Of a DNA stretch of 64,000 nucleotides, positions 25,697 to 34,973 are shown one piece after another. Each line of letters opens with the position of its first letter. The stretch's first letter is position 1. Below the pieces are notes generated by a model. It was not told where the DNA came from. It did no database searches and worked only from the letters and a program-made list of their open reading frames with translations. The position numbers were made by a program, and so were the translations under genes. The stretch comes from Bacteroidales bacterium (lineage in GTDB: Bacteria > Bacteroidota > Bacteroidia > Bacteroidales > Muribaculaceae): contig JAQXRH010000072.1 in assembly GCA_029218425.1 (NCBI GenBank), positions 1 through 64,000 of the forward strand, in the 5' to 3' direction.

Positions 25697-27631
25697 ATGT
25701 CAGAAGAAGTAGAGGAATATAGCGCGAGTAATATACAAGTGCTGGAAGGCCTGGAGGCGGTGCGCAAGCGTCCTGCCATGTATATTGGAGATATCAGTGT
25801 GAAGGGACTCCATCACTTGGTGTATGAAGTTGTGGACAACTCGATAGATGAGGCGTTGGCGGGGTATGCCACGCATATCGAGGTGACGATAAACGAAGAC
25901 AATTCGATAACGGTGGTCGACAATGGTCGCGGTATACCTGTAGATATGCATGAGAAAGAGCACAAGAGCGCGCTTGAGGTGGTGCTTACGGTGCTTCATG
26001 CCGGAGGTAAGTTTGACAAAGGTTCGTACAAAGTGTCGGGCGGATTGCATGGCGTAGGCGTCTCGTGTGTGAATGCGTTGTCGACGTATCTGCGCGCCGA
26101 GGTGCGCAGGGGCGGAAAGATTTACGCTCAGGAGTATTCGTGCGGCAAGCCGACGACCGGATTGATGGTCATAGGCGACACCACCGAGACGGGGACATCG
26201 GTGACCTTCCGTCCTGATGCGTCGATATTTACCGAGACCGTATATGATTACGACACGCTTGCCAACAGGTTGCGTGACCTTGCGTTTTTGAACGCCGGCA
26301 TACATTTGTCGTTGACCGACAAGCGCGTAGTGGATGCTTCGGGCAAGCCGAAATATGAGGAATATTATTCCGAGACCGGGTTGCGCGAGTTTGTGGAGTA
26401 TATAGACTCCAACAAAGAGTCGTTGATCAACGATGTCATAGACTTGAGCACCGAGCGACAGGGGATACCTGTAGAGGTGGCGTTGACGTACAATTCGACG
26501 TACAACGAGAATGTGTATTCGTTTGTCAACAACATCAACACGATAGAGGGTGGCACGCACCTTACGGGTTTCCGTCGCGGGTTGACGCAGACGTTGAAGA
26601 AATATGCCGAGGATAACAAATTGCTCGAGAAAGTGAAGGTGGACATATCGGCTGAGGACTTCCGCGAGGGGCTTACGGCCGTTGTGTCGGTGAAAGTGAT
26701 GGAGCCGCAGTTTGAGGGGCAGACCAAGACAAAGCTGGGTAATAACGAGGTGATAGGCGCCGTTCAGACAGCGGTGTCGGAGACCTTGCGCAATTACCTT
26801 GAGGAGCATCCGAAGCAGGCCCGAACGATAGTCGACAAAGTGATAGTAGCGGCTCAGGCACGCCATGCCGCTTACAATGCACGCGTCAAGATACAGCGTA
26901 AGTCGCCGCTATATGGCGGAGGGCTGCCAGGCAAGCTTGCCGATTGCTCGTCGCGTACGGCAGAGGATTGCGAATTGTTTATCGTGGAGGGAGATTCGGC
27001 AGGGGGAACAGCCAAGATGGGGCGCGACCGCCGATTCCAGGCCATCTTACCGTTGCGAGGCAAGATATTGAATGTGGAGAAAGCTATGGACCACAAGATA
27101 TTTGACAACGAGGAGATAACCAACATGTTCAGGGCGTTGCGAGTGACGATAGGAACAGAGGAAGACTCCAAGGAGGCCAACTTGTCGAAGCTTGCCTACC
27201 ACAAGATCATAATCATGACCGATGCCGATGTCGACGGGTCGCACATTGCCACGTTGTTGATGACATTCTTCTTCCGCCGTATGCGACCGGTAATCGAGCA
27301 TGGGTACTTGTATCTTGCCACTCCGCCGTTGTATAAATGTTCGCGAGGCAACAAAGTGCTTGAGTATTGCTGGAATGAGAAGCAGTTGAACGACTGCATC
27401 ACCGCCAATGGCGACCGAGTGAAGGTGCAGCGATACAAAGGACTTGGAGAGATGAGTGCGCAGGAATTGCGAGAGACGACAATGGATCCGCAGTACCGCA
27501 TGCTCAAGCAGGTGACCATCAGTGATGCCAAGGAGGCAGACCGCATATTCTCCATGTTGATGGGCGAGGATGTGGCCCAGCGTCGCGACTTCATAGAGGA
27601 GCACGCCACCTACGCCACGATTGACGCGTAG
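25697..27631 (+). CDS. gyrB: DNA gyrase subunit B
   Basis: ATPase subunit of gyrase, which with GyrA introduces negative supercoils. The 644 residues contain the GHKL ATPase motifs (EVVDNSIDEALAGYA, VVDNGRGIPV, GGLHGVGVSCVNALS), the transducer region, the TOPRIM segment EGDSAGGTAKMGRDR with DADVDGSHI, and the C-terminal QRYKGLGEMSAQELRETTMDP. Length suits GyrB. ParE is less likely given this sequence and the absence of parC beside it. It has an unusually long leader. Confidence 0.95.
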   Translation: MSEEVEEYSASNIQVLEGLEAVRKRPAMYIGDISVKGLHHLVYEVVDNSIDEALAGYATHIEVTINEDNSITVVDNGRGIPVDMHEKEHKSALEVVLTVLHAGGKFDKGSYKVSGGLHGVGVSCVNALSTYLRAEVRRGGKIYAQEYSCGKPTTGLMVIGDTTETGTSVTFRPDASIFTETVYDYDTLANRLRDLAFLNAGIHLSLTDKRVVDASGKPKYEEYYSETGLREFVEYIDSNKESLINDVIDLSTERQGIPVEVALTYNSTYNENVYSFVNNINTIEGGTHLTGFRRGLTQTLKKYAEDNKLLEKVKVDISAEDFREGLTAVVSVKVMEPQFEGQTKTKLGNNEVIGAVQTAVSETLRNYLEEHPKQARTIVDKVIVAAQARHAAYNARVKIQRKSPLYGGGLPGKLADCSSRTAEDCELFIVEGDSAGGTAKMGRDRRFQAILPLRGKILNVEKAMDHKIFDNEEITNMFRALRVTIGTEEDSKEANLSKLAYHKIIIMTDADVDGSHIATLLMTFFFRRMRPVIEHGYLYLATPPLYKCSRGNKVLEYCWNEKQLNDCITANGDRVKVQRYKGLGEMSAQELRETTMDPQYRMLKQVTISDAKEADRIFSMLMGEDVAQRRDFIEEHATYATIDA

Positions 27632-27883
27632 GCGGAGCCGAGGGGGTGGACGGCGAAGCGGACACCGGCGAGGGGGCGCCGGGACGTTTTCCGGCCATGG
27701 GCTATCGGGATGTAGGCTGGCCGTGGGGGGGGGGCGCCGGGGATGTTTACTGAGGCGGGAGCCGATGGGGGAGGCTGATGGGAGGGAAGGTCCGCGTAGA
27801 CGGAAGGAGCGTTATGGTTAATAAGTCATTAAGCCGCAGAGAGAAAGAAAGAATATCGCAAACAAAGATAAATAGCTGAAGAA
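27632..27883 (+). other. G-rich spacer between gyrB and rnr
   Basis: It contains several G tracts including a run of ten G (27725-27734) and repeated GGCGCCGG words. No promoter box or gene was recognised. The tracts could form a G-quadruplex on the plus strand. Confidence 0.5.
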
Positions 27884-30142
27884 ATGGTACGTTCATATTC
27901 CAAGAAGGGAAGTGATAAGCTTCGCGCCCAAGTTGACGAGTATATAAGCAAGCAGGGTAATAACACCTTTAACTACAAGCAAGTAGCTCATGCGATAGGA
28001 GCGACTACGCCTATCAACCAGCGGGCAGTGGCGATGTATCTGGCAGAGCTTGCCTTTGACGGCGATATACTTGAGACGGCGCCAGGCCGATATAAAGCCC
28101 CGTCGCGGTCGAGCTATGCTACTGGGACGTTTGTGCGCCGCAGCAATGGCAAGAACTCCGTGATAATAGATGATGACGAAGAAGCGATATTTGTGGCGGA
28201 ACGCAACTCGATGCATGCGTTGAACGGCGACCGAGTGAGCGTGACCATAGCGGCTCGTCGACGTGGAGCCGAGCCCGAAGCCGAGGTAGTGGAGATATTG
28301 GAGCGGAAGCCGCAAGTGTTTATCGGCACGTTGAAGGTTGACAAGCATTTTGCCTATTTGCTTACCGATTCCAAATATCTGGCGTCGGATATCTTTATAC
28401 CCAAGGGCAAGTTGAAGGGAGGGGAGACCGGAGACAAAGCCGTGGTGAAGATAACAGAGTGGACCGACGAGGCGAAGAATCCGAAGGGGGAGGTAGTAGA
28501 CATATTGGGGAAGAAAGGGGAGAACAATGCCGAGATCAACGCCATCATGGCAGAGTTCGGGTTGCCGTACGTATATCCCGAGGCGGTAGAGAAAGCTGCG
28601 AAGAAGATAGAGTCGGGTATTACGGAAGAGGTAGTAGCGAAGCGCTTGGACATGCGCGGAGTGACCACCTTCACCATCGACCCCAAGGATGCCAAGGATT
28701 TTGACGATGCGTTGTCGATAAGGAGACTTGAGGATGGCAAATGGGAGATAGGGGTGCATATAGCGGATGTGACCCACTATGTGAAGCCCGACAGCATCAT
28801 AGACAAAGAGGCGCAGAAGCGAGCCACGTCGGTGTATCTTGTGGACAGGGTAGTGCCGATGTTGCCTGAGCATTTGTGCAACGGGATATGTTCGTTGCGG
28901 CCCGATGAGGATAAGTTGACATTCTCGTGTATCTTTAAGATGGACGACAATGCCAAGGTGTTGGACAGCAAGATATCAAGGACGGTGATACGTTCGAACC
29001 GTCGATTTGCATATGAAGAGGCGCAGGAAGTGATAGATAGCGGCAAGGGGGATTATGCTGAAGAGTTGGCGACTCTTAACCGGTTGGCGAAGATATTGCG
29101 CAAAGAGCGATACGAGAATGGGTCGGTGGAGTTTGACCGTGTGGAGGTAAGATTTGACATAGATGAGAAAGGCCATCCCACGGGAGTGTACTTCAAAGAG
29201 TCGAAAGACGCCAACAAGCTCATAGAGGAGTTTATGCTCCTTGCCAACAAGACAGTGGCCCAAGCGATAGGGGCGCCCCAGGGGAAGAAGAAGCCCAAGG
29301 CCTTTGTATATCGAGTTCACGACCAGCCCGATCCGGGGAAGCTTGCCGACTTGTCGACGTTGTCGCGCACCTTTGGTTACAAGGTGAAGTCGAGCGGCAG
29401 TGCCCGGGAGGTGAACAAGTCGATCAACAGGATGCTATCGGAAGTGAAGGGGAAGGGAGAGGAGAACTTCTTGTCGACGTTGGCTATACGATCGATGGCC
29501 AAGGCGATATATACCACGACCAATATAGGACACTATGGTCTTGGCTTTGAGTACTATACGCATTTCACGTCGCCGATACGACGGTTCCCGGATATGATGG
29601 TGCATCGTTTGCTTGAGAAATATCTCAGCGGAGGCCGGAGCGTCAATGTTGACAAACTTGAGATGCAGTGCAAGCACTCGTCGGACATGGAGCAATTGGC
29701 GGCCAATGCCGAGCGCGCCTCCATCAAATATAAGCAGGTGGAGTATATGAACGACCATCTTGGGGAGGAATATGAGGGAGTGATATCGGGAGTGACCGAG
29801 TGGGGGTTGTATGTAGAGATCAACGAGAACAAGTGCGAAGGGTTGGTGCCAGTAAGGGATCTTGCCGATGATTTCTATGATCTTGACGAGAAGAACTATT
29901 GTCTTGTTGGAAGGCGTCGCAACCAGCGCTACCGACTTGGGGACCCGATAAAGGTGAGGATAGCGCGTGCCAACTTGGACAAGAAGCAGCTTGATTTCGC
30001 CATAGTGGATGAGAATTGCGGCAAGCGTGGCGAGGATGCAATGGGGAAGACGGTGAGCGTAGCTCAGGCGCTGAGTGCGACGGCGGCGAAGAAAGCGTCG
30101 CAGCATAAAGGCGGCCGTCGCAAGGGGAAGAAGAATAAGTAG
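27884..30142 (+). CDS. rnr: Ribonuclease R
   Basis: Processive 3'-5' exoribonuclease able to digest structured RNA. The 752 residues begin with a winged-helix-like region (about 1-70). Cold-shock domains follow (80-230), then the RNB catalytic domain with DPKDAKDFDDALS (Asp cluster, about 264-276) and HYGLGFEYYTHFTSPIRRFPDMMVHR. A C-terminal S1 domain (GEEYEGVISGVTEWGLYVEI) and a basic tail (GGRRKGKKNK) complete it. The order is typical for RNase R. It lies 252 bases behind gyrB; no own promoter was recognised. Confidence 0.96.
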   Translation: MVRSYSKKGSDKLRAQVDEYISKQGNNTFNYKQVAHAIGATTPINQRAVAMYLAELAFDGDILETAPGRYKAPSRSSYATGTFVRRSNGKNSVIIDDDEEAIFVAERNSMHALNGDRVSVTIAARRRGAEPEAEVVEILERKPQVFIGTLKVDKHFAYLLTDSKYLASDIFIPKGKLKGGETGDKAVVKITEWTDEAKNPKGEVVDILGKKGENNAEINAIMAEFGLPYVYPEAVEKAAKKIESGITEEVVAKRLDMRGVTTFTIDPKDAKDFDDALSIRRLEDGKWEIGVHIADVTHYVKPDSIIDKEAQKRATSVYLVDRVVPMLPEHLCNGICSLRPDEDKLTFSCIFKMDDNAKVLDSKISRTVIRSNRRFAYEEAQEVIDSGKGDYAEELATLNRLAKILRKERYENGSVEFDRVEVRFDIDEKGHPTGVYFKESKDANKLIEEFMLLANKTVAQAIGAPQGKKKPKAFVYRVHDQPDPGKLADLSTLSRTFGYKVKSSGSAREVNKSINRMLSEVKGKGEENFLSTLAIRSMAKAIYTTTNIGHYGLGFEYYTHFTSPIRRFPDMMVHRLLEKYLSGGRSVNVDKLEMQCKHSSDMEQLAANAERASIKYKQVEYMNDHLGEEYEGVISGVTEWGLYVEINENKCEGLVPVRDLADDFYDLDEKNYCLVGRRRNQRYRLGDPIKVRIARANLDKKQLDFAIVDENCGKRGEDAMGKTVSVAQALSATAAKKASQHKGGRRKGKKNK

Positions 30143-30233
30143 TGGGGAGTTGGCGACCGTAGAACCGAAAAGGCCGAAGGTAAATGAGGAAATAGAGTAA
30201 AGATTGATATAGAACTAAAAAGTTGATTATAAG

Positions 30234-31547
30234 ATGAATATAGCAGTAGTAGGGACAGGTTACGTGGGGCTCGTATCGGGAACTTGTTTTGCCGAGATGG
30301 GAGTGAACGTGACATGTGTGGATATAGATAAAGATAAGATATCGAGATTGCAAAATGGCGAGATACCTATATATGAACCGGGGCTTGACGAGATGGTGAC
30401 CCGCAATATCAGAGAGGGGCGATTGAAATTCAGTACGTCGCTTGCCGAGTGTCTTGACGGCGTAGATATAGTGTTCAGTGCGGTAGGGACCCCTCCCGAT
30501 GAGGATGGGTCGGCCGACTTGCAATATGTATTAAATGTGGCGCGAGAGTTTGGGCGCAACATAAAGAAATATACGATACTTGTGACGAAGTCGACAGTGC
30601 CGGTGGGCACGGCCGCCAAGGTGCGCAAGGCCATCGAGGAAGAATTGGCGTCGCGTGGCGAGGCGATAGAGTTTGACGTGGCGTCGAATCCGGAGTTTTT
30701 GAAGGAAGGGGCAGCCATAAAAGATTTTATGAGTCCGGACCGCGTGGTGATAGGCGTAGATTCGGAGCGAGCCAGGGCGCTGATGACGAAATTGTATCGT
30801 CCGTTTATGCTGACCAACAACCGCATGATATTCACCGACATACCGTCGGCTGAGATGATAAAATATGCGGCCAATTCGATGTTGGCGACGCGCATATCGT
30901 TTATGAACGACATAGCTAACCTGTGTGAGATAGTGGGTGCGGATGTCAACATGGTGCGCAAGGGTATAGGCGCCGATGTGCGTATCGGTTCGAAGTTCCT
31001 GTATCCTGGCTGTGGTTACGGCGGGTCATGTTTCCCGAAGGACGTTAAGGCGTTGATAAAGACGGCCGAGCGCAACGGCTACGACATGCGAGTGCTCAAG
31101 GCAGTAGAGGCAGTCAACGAGCGCCAGAAAGGGGTGTTGTATGACAAGTTGGTGAAGGAGATAGGTTCGGACCTGAGGGGCAAGCGAGTGGCGTTGTGGG
31201 GATTGGCGTTTAAGCCGGAGACTGATGACATGCGCGAGGCTACGGCCCTGGTATTGATAGACAAGCTGACGCAATCGGGAGCTGAGGTAGTGGTTTATGA
31301 CCCGGTAGCGATGACAGAGTGCCGTCGGCGCGTAGGCGACAAGGTGAAGTATGCCAATGACATGTATGACGCTGTGCTTGAGGCCGATGCGTTGCTGTTG
31401 CTTACGGAGTGGAAGCAGTTCAGGTTGCCGTCGTGGGGCGTAGTGAAGCATGCGATGCGCACTCCGATAGTGCTTGACGGCCGCAATATCTACGACCCCG
31501 AGGAGCTTGCACAGCAAGGATTTACGTATCATTGCATAGGGCGATAG
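30234..31547 (+). CDS. ugd: UDP-glucose 6-dehydrogenase
   Basis: Oxidises UDP-glucose to UDP-glucuronate with NAD+, supplying acidic sugar for surface polysaccharide. The 437 residues have the Rossmann start MNIAVVGTGYVGLVSG, the TKSTVPVGT strand, the NPEFLKEG region and catalytic Cys266 in GYGGSCFPKD, and a normal C-terminal domain. It heads a run of four polysaccharide genes; the product is the substrate of the epimerase at 33801. It lies 91 bases behind rnr. Confidence 0.95.
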   Translation: MNIAVVGTGYVGLVSGTCFAEMGVNVTCVDIDKDKISRLQNGEIPIYEPGLDEMVTRNIREGRLKFSTSLAECLDGVDIVFSAVGTPPDEDGSADLQYVLNVAREFGRNIKKYTILVTKSTVPVGTAAKVRKAIEEELASRGEAIEFDVASNPEFLKEGAAIKDFMSPDRVVIGVDSERARALMTKLYRPFMLTNNRMIFTDIPSAEMIKYAANSMLATRISFMNDIANLCEIVGADVNMVRKGIGADVRIGSKFLYPGCGYGGSCFPKDVKALIKTAERNGYDMRVLKAVEAVNERQKGVLYDKLVKEIGSDLRGKRVALWGLAFKPETDDMREATALVLIDKLTQSGAEVVVYDPVAMTECRRRVGDKVKYANDMYDAVLEADALLLLTEWKQFRLPSWGVVKHAMRTPIVLDGRNIYDPEELAQQGFTYHCIGR

Positions 31548-31574
31548 AGCTCATTTGCCCATATATCTACCGCA

Positions 31575-32636
31575 ATGCCGAAAATAGGGATTTGTGTAAA
31601 AAATCTGACCAGTGGCGGTGCTGAAAAGCAGGCCGTTATGTTGGCTAATGTTCTTGCTGAGCGCCATCAGGTCAGTTTTATAATACTCAACGGCGAGAAG
31701 ATACACAGTAAATATCTTGACATGCTTTCGCCAGTAGTGCAGATCGTGAAGTTTGATGGCGATAAAAAAGAGCGCCTGAAGCAATACCGACAGTGGGTCC
31801 TTGAGGAAACGCCAGACCTGATATTCTCATATCTTACGGCGGCCAACTATTACAGTGTCAGAGCTGCGCGCGGCACTGCTACGAAAGTGGTGACCGGTCT
31901 GCGTAATTCGCGGCTTCCGCTGTCGAAGCATATCGCAGATGCGTTGCTCAACCGCATTGGAGCTGTGATGTCGGTATGCAATTGCGAGTCGGGCAAGCGC
32001 CATTTTGCGTCAAAAGGCTTCAAGGGGAGCAAAATCGTTGTGATACCCAACTGCTTTGACCCTATCGATAGCTACAGAGATCGTGAGCCTACGGATATTG
32101 TAAATGTAATAACCGTTGGGCGTTTTGTGCCCCAGAAGGATTACCACACTGCAATAAGGGCTGTTGCTGAGGCATCGCGGCGATGTCCACAGTTGAGGTT
32201 TACCGTCATAGGCTACGGCGAGCTCGAGACGCAGGTGCGAGGATGGCTCAGGGAAGAGGGTATAGAGGGTATAACTCGTATACTGATTGACTCCGACCGT
32301 GTAGCCGATGAATTGCGCATGGCTGATATATATATGTCGACATCGCTGTTTGAGGGCATCAGCAATTCCATCATGGAGGGGATGAATGCCGACATGCCCA
32401 TAGTGGCCACCTCGGTTGGCGATAATGATGTGCTTGTAAAATCTGGAGTAAACGGCTATCTCACAGTCATTGGTGACTATGCGGCTATAGCTGGCCATCT
32501 TGTCGAACTTGTTGTTGACGTTGATAAACGGCGTGAGATGGGACGCCGGAGCAAGGAGATTTTGGAAGCTAATTTCACAAAAGAACTTTTTGCGGAGCGT
32601 TACAATAATCTAATAACAATGATACTCGGGAGATGA
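31575..32636 (+). CDS. Glycosyltransferase family 4 (first)
   Basis: A 353-residue GT-B transferase. N-terminal CVKNLTSGGAEKQAVMLANVLAERH is the usual acceptor-side start, and the donor-side half has VGRFVPQKDYHTAIRA and the E-x7-E motif in LFEGISNSIMEGMNADMPIVA. Probably a cytoplasmic, membrane-associated sugar transferase in surface-polysaccharide assembly; donor and linkage unknown. It starts 27 bases behind ugd and overlaps the next gene by four bases (ATGA). Its base use is more balanced than the strongly G-rich genes either side, suggesting a later arrival in the operon. Confidence 0.9.
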   Translation: MPKIGICVKNLTSGGAEKQAVMLANVLAERHQVSFIILNGEKIHSKYLDMLSPVVQIVKFDGDKKERLKQYRQWVLEETPDLIFSYLTAANYYSVRAARGTATKVVTGLRNSRLPLSKHIADALLNRIGAVMSVCNCESGKRHFASKGFKGSKIVVIPNCFDPIDSYRDREPTDIVNVITVGRFVPQKDYHTAIRAVAEASRRCPQLRFTVIGYGELETQVRGWLREEGIEGITRILIDSDRVADELRMADIYMSTSLFEGISNSIMEGMNADMPIVATSVGDNDVLVKSGVNGYLTVIGDYAAIAGHLVELVVDVDKRREMGRRSKEILEANFTKELFAERYNNLITMILGR

Positions 32637-33796
32637 GGATAGTAGTAGTAGGGACGAGGGGGATACCGGATATACAGGGGGGAGTGGAGACGCATTGCGA
32701 GAATCTGTATCCTAGGATAGCGGCGATGGGTCATGACGTGACGGTGATACGTCGCCGGTGTTATGTGGAAGAAGGGAACCGTCGCAAGGAGTACAAGGGG
32801 GTGAAGTTGGTGGATATGTATACGCCTCGGAAGAAGAGTTTCGAGGCGATAATACATACGTTTTTGGCGGTGTTGAAGGCCAGAAGGCTGAAGGCCGATG
32901 TGGTGCATGTGCATGCCATCGGGCCGGCTATTATGGTGCCGATGGCACGGTTGTTGGGGATGAAGGTGGTGATGACCAACCATGGACCGGATTATGACCG
33001 GGGCAAGTGGGGGAGGATGGCAAAGACGGTGTTAAAGACCGGGGAGCGATGGGGAACACGATGGTCAAATAGAGTGATAGTGATATCGAAAGTCATAGCC
33101 GACATATTGCGCAAGAACTATGGCAGGGAAGATACCGACCTGATATACAATGGAGTGAATGCGCCGGAACTGTCGGGGCGCACCGATTATATCACGCAGA
33201 TGGGTTTGGAGCCGGGGAAGTATGTCGTGGCGATAGGACGTTTTGTGAAAGAGAAAGGTTTTCATGACCTTATTGAGGCGTATAAGCGGCTGAACCGAAG
33301 TGATATACGTCTTGCGATAGCGGGCGACAGCGACCACCCTGACGATTATAGCGAAACGCTGAAGCGCCAGGCGGCAGATGCGGGAGTAGTGCTGACCGGG
33401 TTTATAAAGGGGGAGAAGCTCAACCAGTTGAGGCACAATGCGGCATTGTTTGTGTTGCCATCGTATCATGAGGGGTTGCCGATAGCGTTGCTTGAGGCGA
33501 TGAGCGAGGGGCTTGACGTTGTGGTTAGCGATATACCGGCCAATAAGATAAAAGAGCTTGCGGCTGGAGATTTCTTTCCGGTTGGCGACGTAGACGCGCT
33601 TGCTGCGAAGATGGCAGAAAAATTGTCGAAAGGGATGAGGCCTCGGCAGTATGACCTTACGAATTATAATTGGGATAAGATAGCGCAGTCGACAGTAAAG
33701 GTTTATGAAGAGGTAGTAGGAGGGAAAGGGAGAAAGAAATCGGGGTCGAAGGGAAACGGACATGGCCACGATAGAACGAAAAAGAAAGGAGCGTAG
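32633..33796 (+). CDS. Glycosyltransferase family 4 (second, DUF1972-type start)
   Basis: A 387-residue GT-B transferase beginning MRIVVVGTRGIPDIQGGVETHCENL, the DUF1972-like N terminus common in Bacteroidales polysaccharide clusters. The donor domain carries VVAIGRFVKEKGFHDLIEAY and E-x7-E in YHEGLPIALLEAMSEG. A very basic tail (GRKKSGSKGNGHGHDRTKKKGA) could touch membrane phospholipid. It overlaps the previous gene by four bases and ends four bases before the epimerase start. Confidence 0.92.
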   Translation: MRIVVVGTRGIPDIQGGVETHCENLYPRIAAMGHDVTVIRRRCYVEEGNRRKEYKGVKLVDMYTPRKKSFEAIIHTFLAVLKARRLKADVVHVHAIGPAIMVPMARLLGMKVVMTNHGPDYDRGKWGRMAKTVLKTGERWGTRWSNRVIVISKVIADILRKNYGREDTDLIYNGVNAPELSGRTDYITQMGLEPGKYVVAIGRFVKEKGFHDLIEAYKRLNRSDIRLAIAGDSDHPDDYSETLKRQAADAGVVLTGFIKGEKLNQLRHNAALFVLPSYHEGLPIALLEAMSEGLDVVVSDIPANKIKELAAGDFFPVGDVDALAAKMAEKLSKGMRPRQYDLTNYNWDKIAQSTVKVYEEVVGGKGRKKSGSKGNGHGHDRTKKKGA

Positions 33797-33800
33797 AGAG

Positions 33801-34838
33801 ATGAAGATATTGGTGACAGGAGCAGCCGGATTTATAGGTTCGCGACTGATGATGAAGCTTGCCGAGCGCGGCGACAGCGTAGTTGGCATAGATAATGTGA
33901 ATGACTATTACGACGTAAGGTTGAAGTATGGCCGGTTGCGCAGTGCAGGGTTTGAAGTAGGGCCGAACGGGGTGAAATGGGGCGAGGAGATGCGGAGCCG
34001 GCGCTATAGGGATTGCAGGTTTGTGAGGATGTCGATAGACGACAAGCACGGGGTAGACACCCTTTTTGCGCAGGAGGGATTTGATACGGTGGTCAATCTT
34101 GCGGCGCAGGCTGGAGTGAGGTATTCGATTACCAATCCGTATGCCTATCTTCAGAGCAACCTTGTGGGCTTTCTGAATATACTTGAGGCGTGTAGGAATA
34201 ATAAAGTTGGTTATCTGGTATATGCGTCGTCGTCGTCGGTATATGGCAGCAATGAGAAAGTGCCATATTCAGAAGATGACAAGGTGGACACGCCGGTGAG
34301 CTTGTATGCAGCGACGAAGAAATCAAATGAGCTGATGGCGCATGCGTATAGCAAATTGTATGGGATAAAGGTCACCGGGTTGCGATATTTCACGGTATAT
34401 GGCCCGTGGGGGCGTCCGGATATGTCGCCGATGTTGTTTGCCACGGCGATAGAGCGAGGGGAAGCGATAAAAGTGTTCAACAATGGGGATATGATACGGG
34501 ATTTCACGTATATTGACGACATAGTGGATGGGACTATCAAGGTCGTAGACACGCCCCCCGTCGAAGAGTCGGGCAAGGTGAGCGCGCGAGTGTACAATAT
34601 AGGGTGCTCCCATCCGGTGAAGCTTATGGATTTCATATCGGAGATAGAGCGCGCCATGGGATGCGAGGCGAAGAAAGAGTATCTGCCGATGCAGCCGGGG
34701 GATGTGTATCAGACCAATGCCGATACCAGCCGGCTTGAGCGCGAGATAGGATATAGTCCGCGATACACGTTGCATGAGGGGATAGGGAAGTTTGTGGAAT
34801 GGTATCGATCAGAAGAAAATCCGTTGCGGGGGAACTAA
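33801..34838 (+). CDS. NAD-dependent epimerase, UDP-glucuronate 4-epimerase type
   Basis: Extended short-chain dehydrogenase of 345 residues, predicted to turn UDP-glucuronate into UDP-galacturonate, directly using the product of ugd. It shows the NAD motif GAAGFIGS (7-14), the YASSSSVYG strand, catalytic YAATKKSNE (Tyr-x3-Lys), the TVYGPWGRPDM signature typical of this epimerase group, and C-terminal PMQPGDVYQTNADTSRLEREIGYSP. ATG 33801 is preferred over an upstream in-frame ATG because an AAAGGAG site lies just before it and the fold begins there. Confidence 0.9.
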   Translation: MKILVTGAAGFIGSRLMMKLAERGDSVVGIDNVNDYYDVRLKYGRLRSAGFEVGPNGVKWGEEMRSRRYRDCRFVRMSIDDKHGVDTLFAQEGFDTVVNLAAQAGVRYSITNPYAYLQSNLVGFLNILEACRNNKVGYLVYASSSSVYGSNEKVPYSEDDKVDTPVSLYAATKKSNELMAHAYSKLYGIKVTGLRYFTVYGPWGRPDMSPMLFATAIERGEAIKVFNNGDMIRDFTYIDDIVDGTIKVVDTPPVEESGKVSARVYNIGCSHPVKLMDFISEIERAMGCEAKKEYLPMQPGDVYQTNADTSRLEREIGYSPRYTLHEGIGKFVEWYRSEENPLRGN

Positions 34839-34917
34839 AGAGTCGACACTATTGTTGTAGGAATACACTGCGAATAACTGCGAATAATGCAGAAATAGCG
34901 GTAAAGAGATGCATAAT

Positions 34918-34949
34918 TTTGAAGAATTGAAAACTCTTGCGTATCTTTA
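34918..34949 (+). promoter_or_regulatory. tamB promoter
   Basis: TTTG (34918-34921), exactly 20 bases, then TATCTTTA (34942-34949), one mismatch from consensus. Predicted transcription starts about 20 bases before the TTG codon at 34974. Confidence 0.7.
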
Positions 34950-34973
34950 CTGCATTACAATAAGCTACAGGCA

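Noticed and set aside
25700..26866. Long open frame antisense to gyrB
   Set aside because: It is the shadow of a strongly biased real gene; the translation is rich in His/Arg with no domain, and there is no promoter box.
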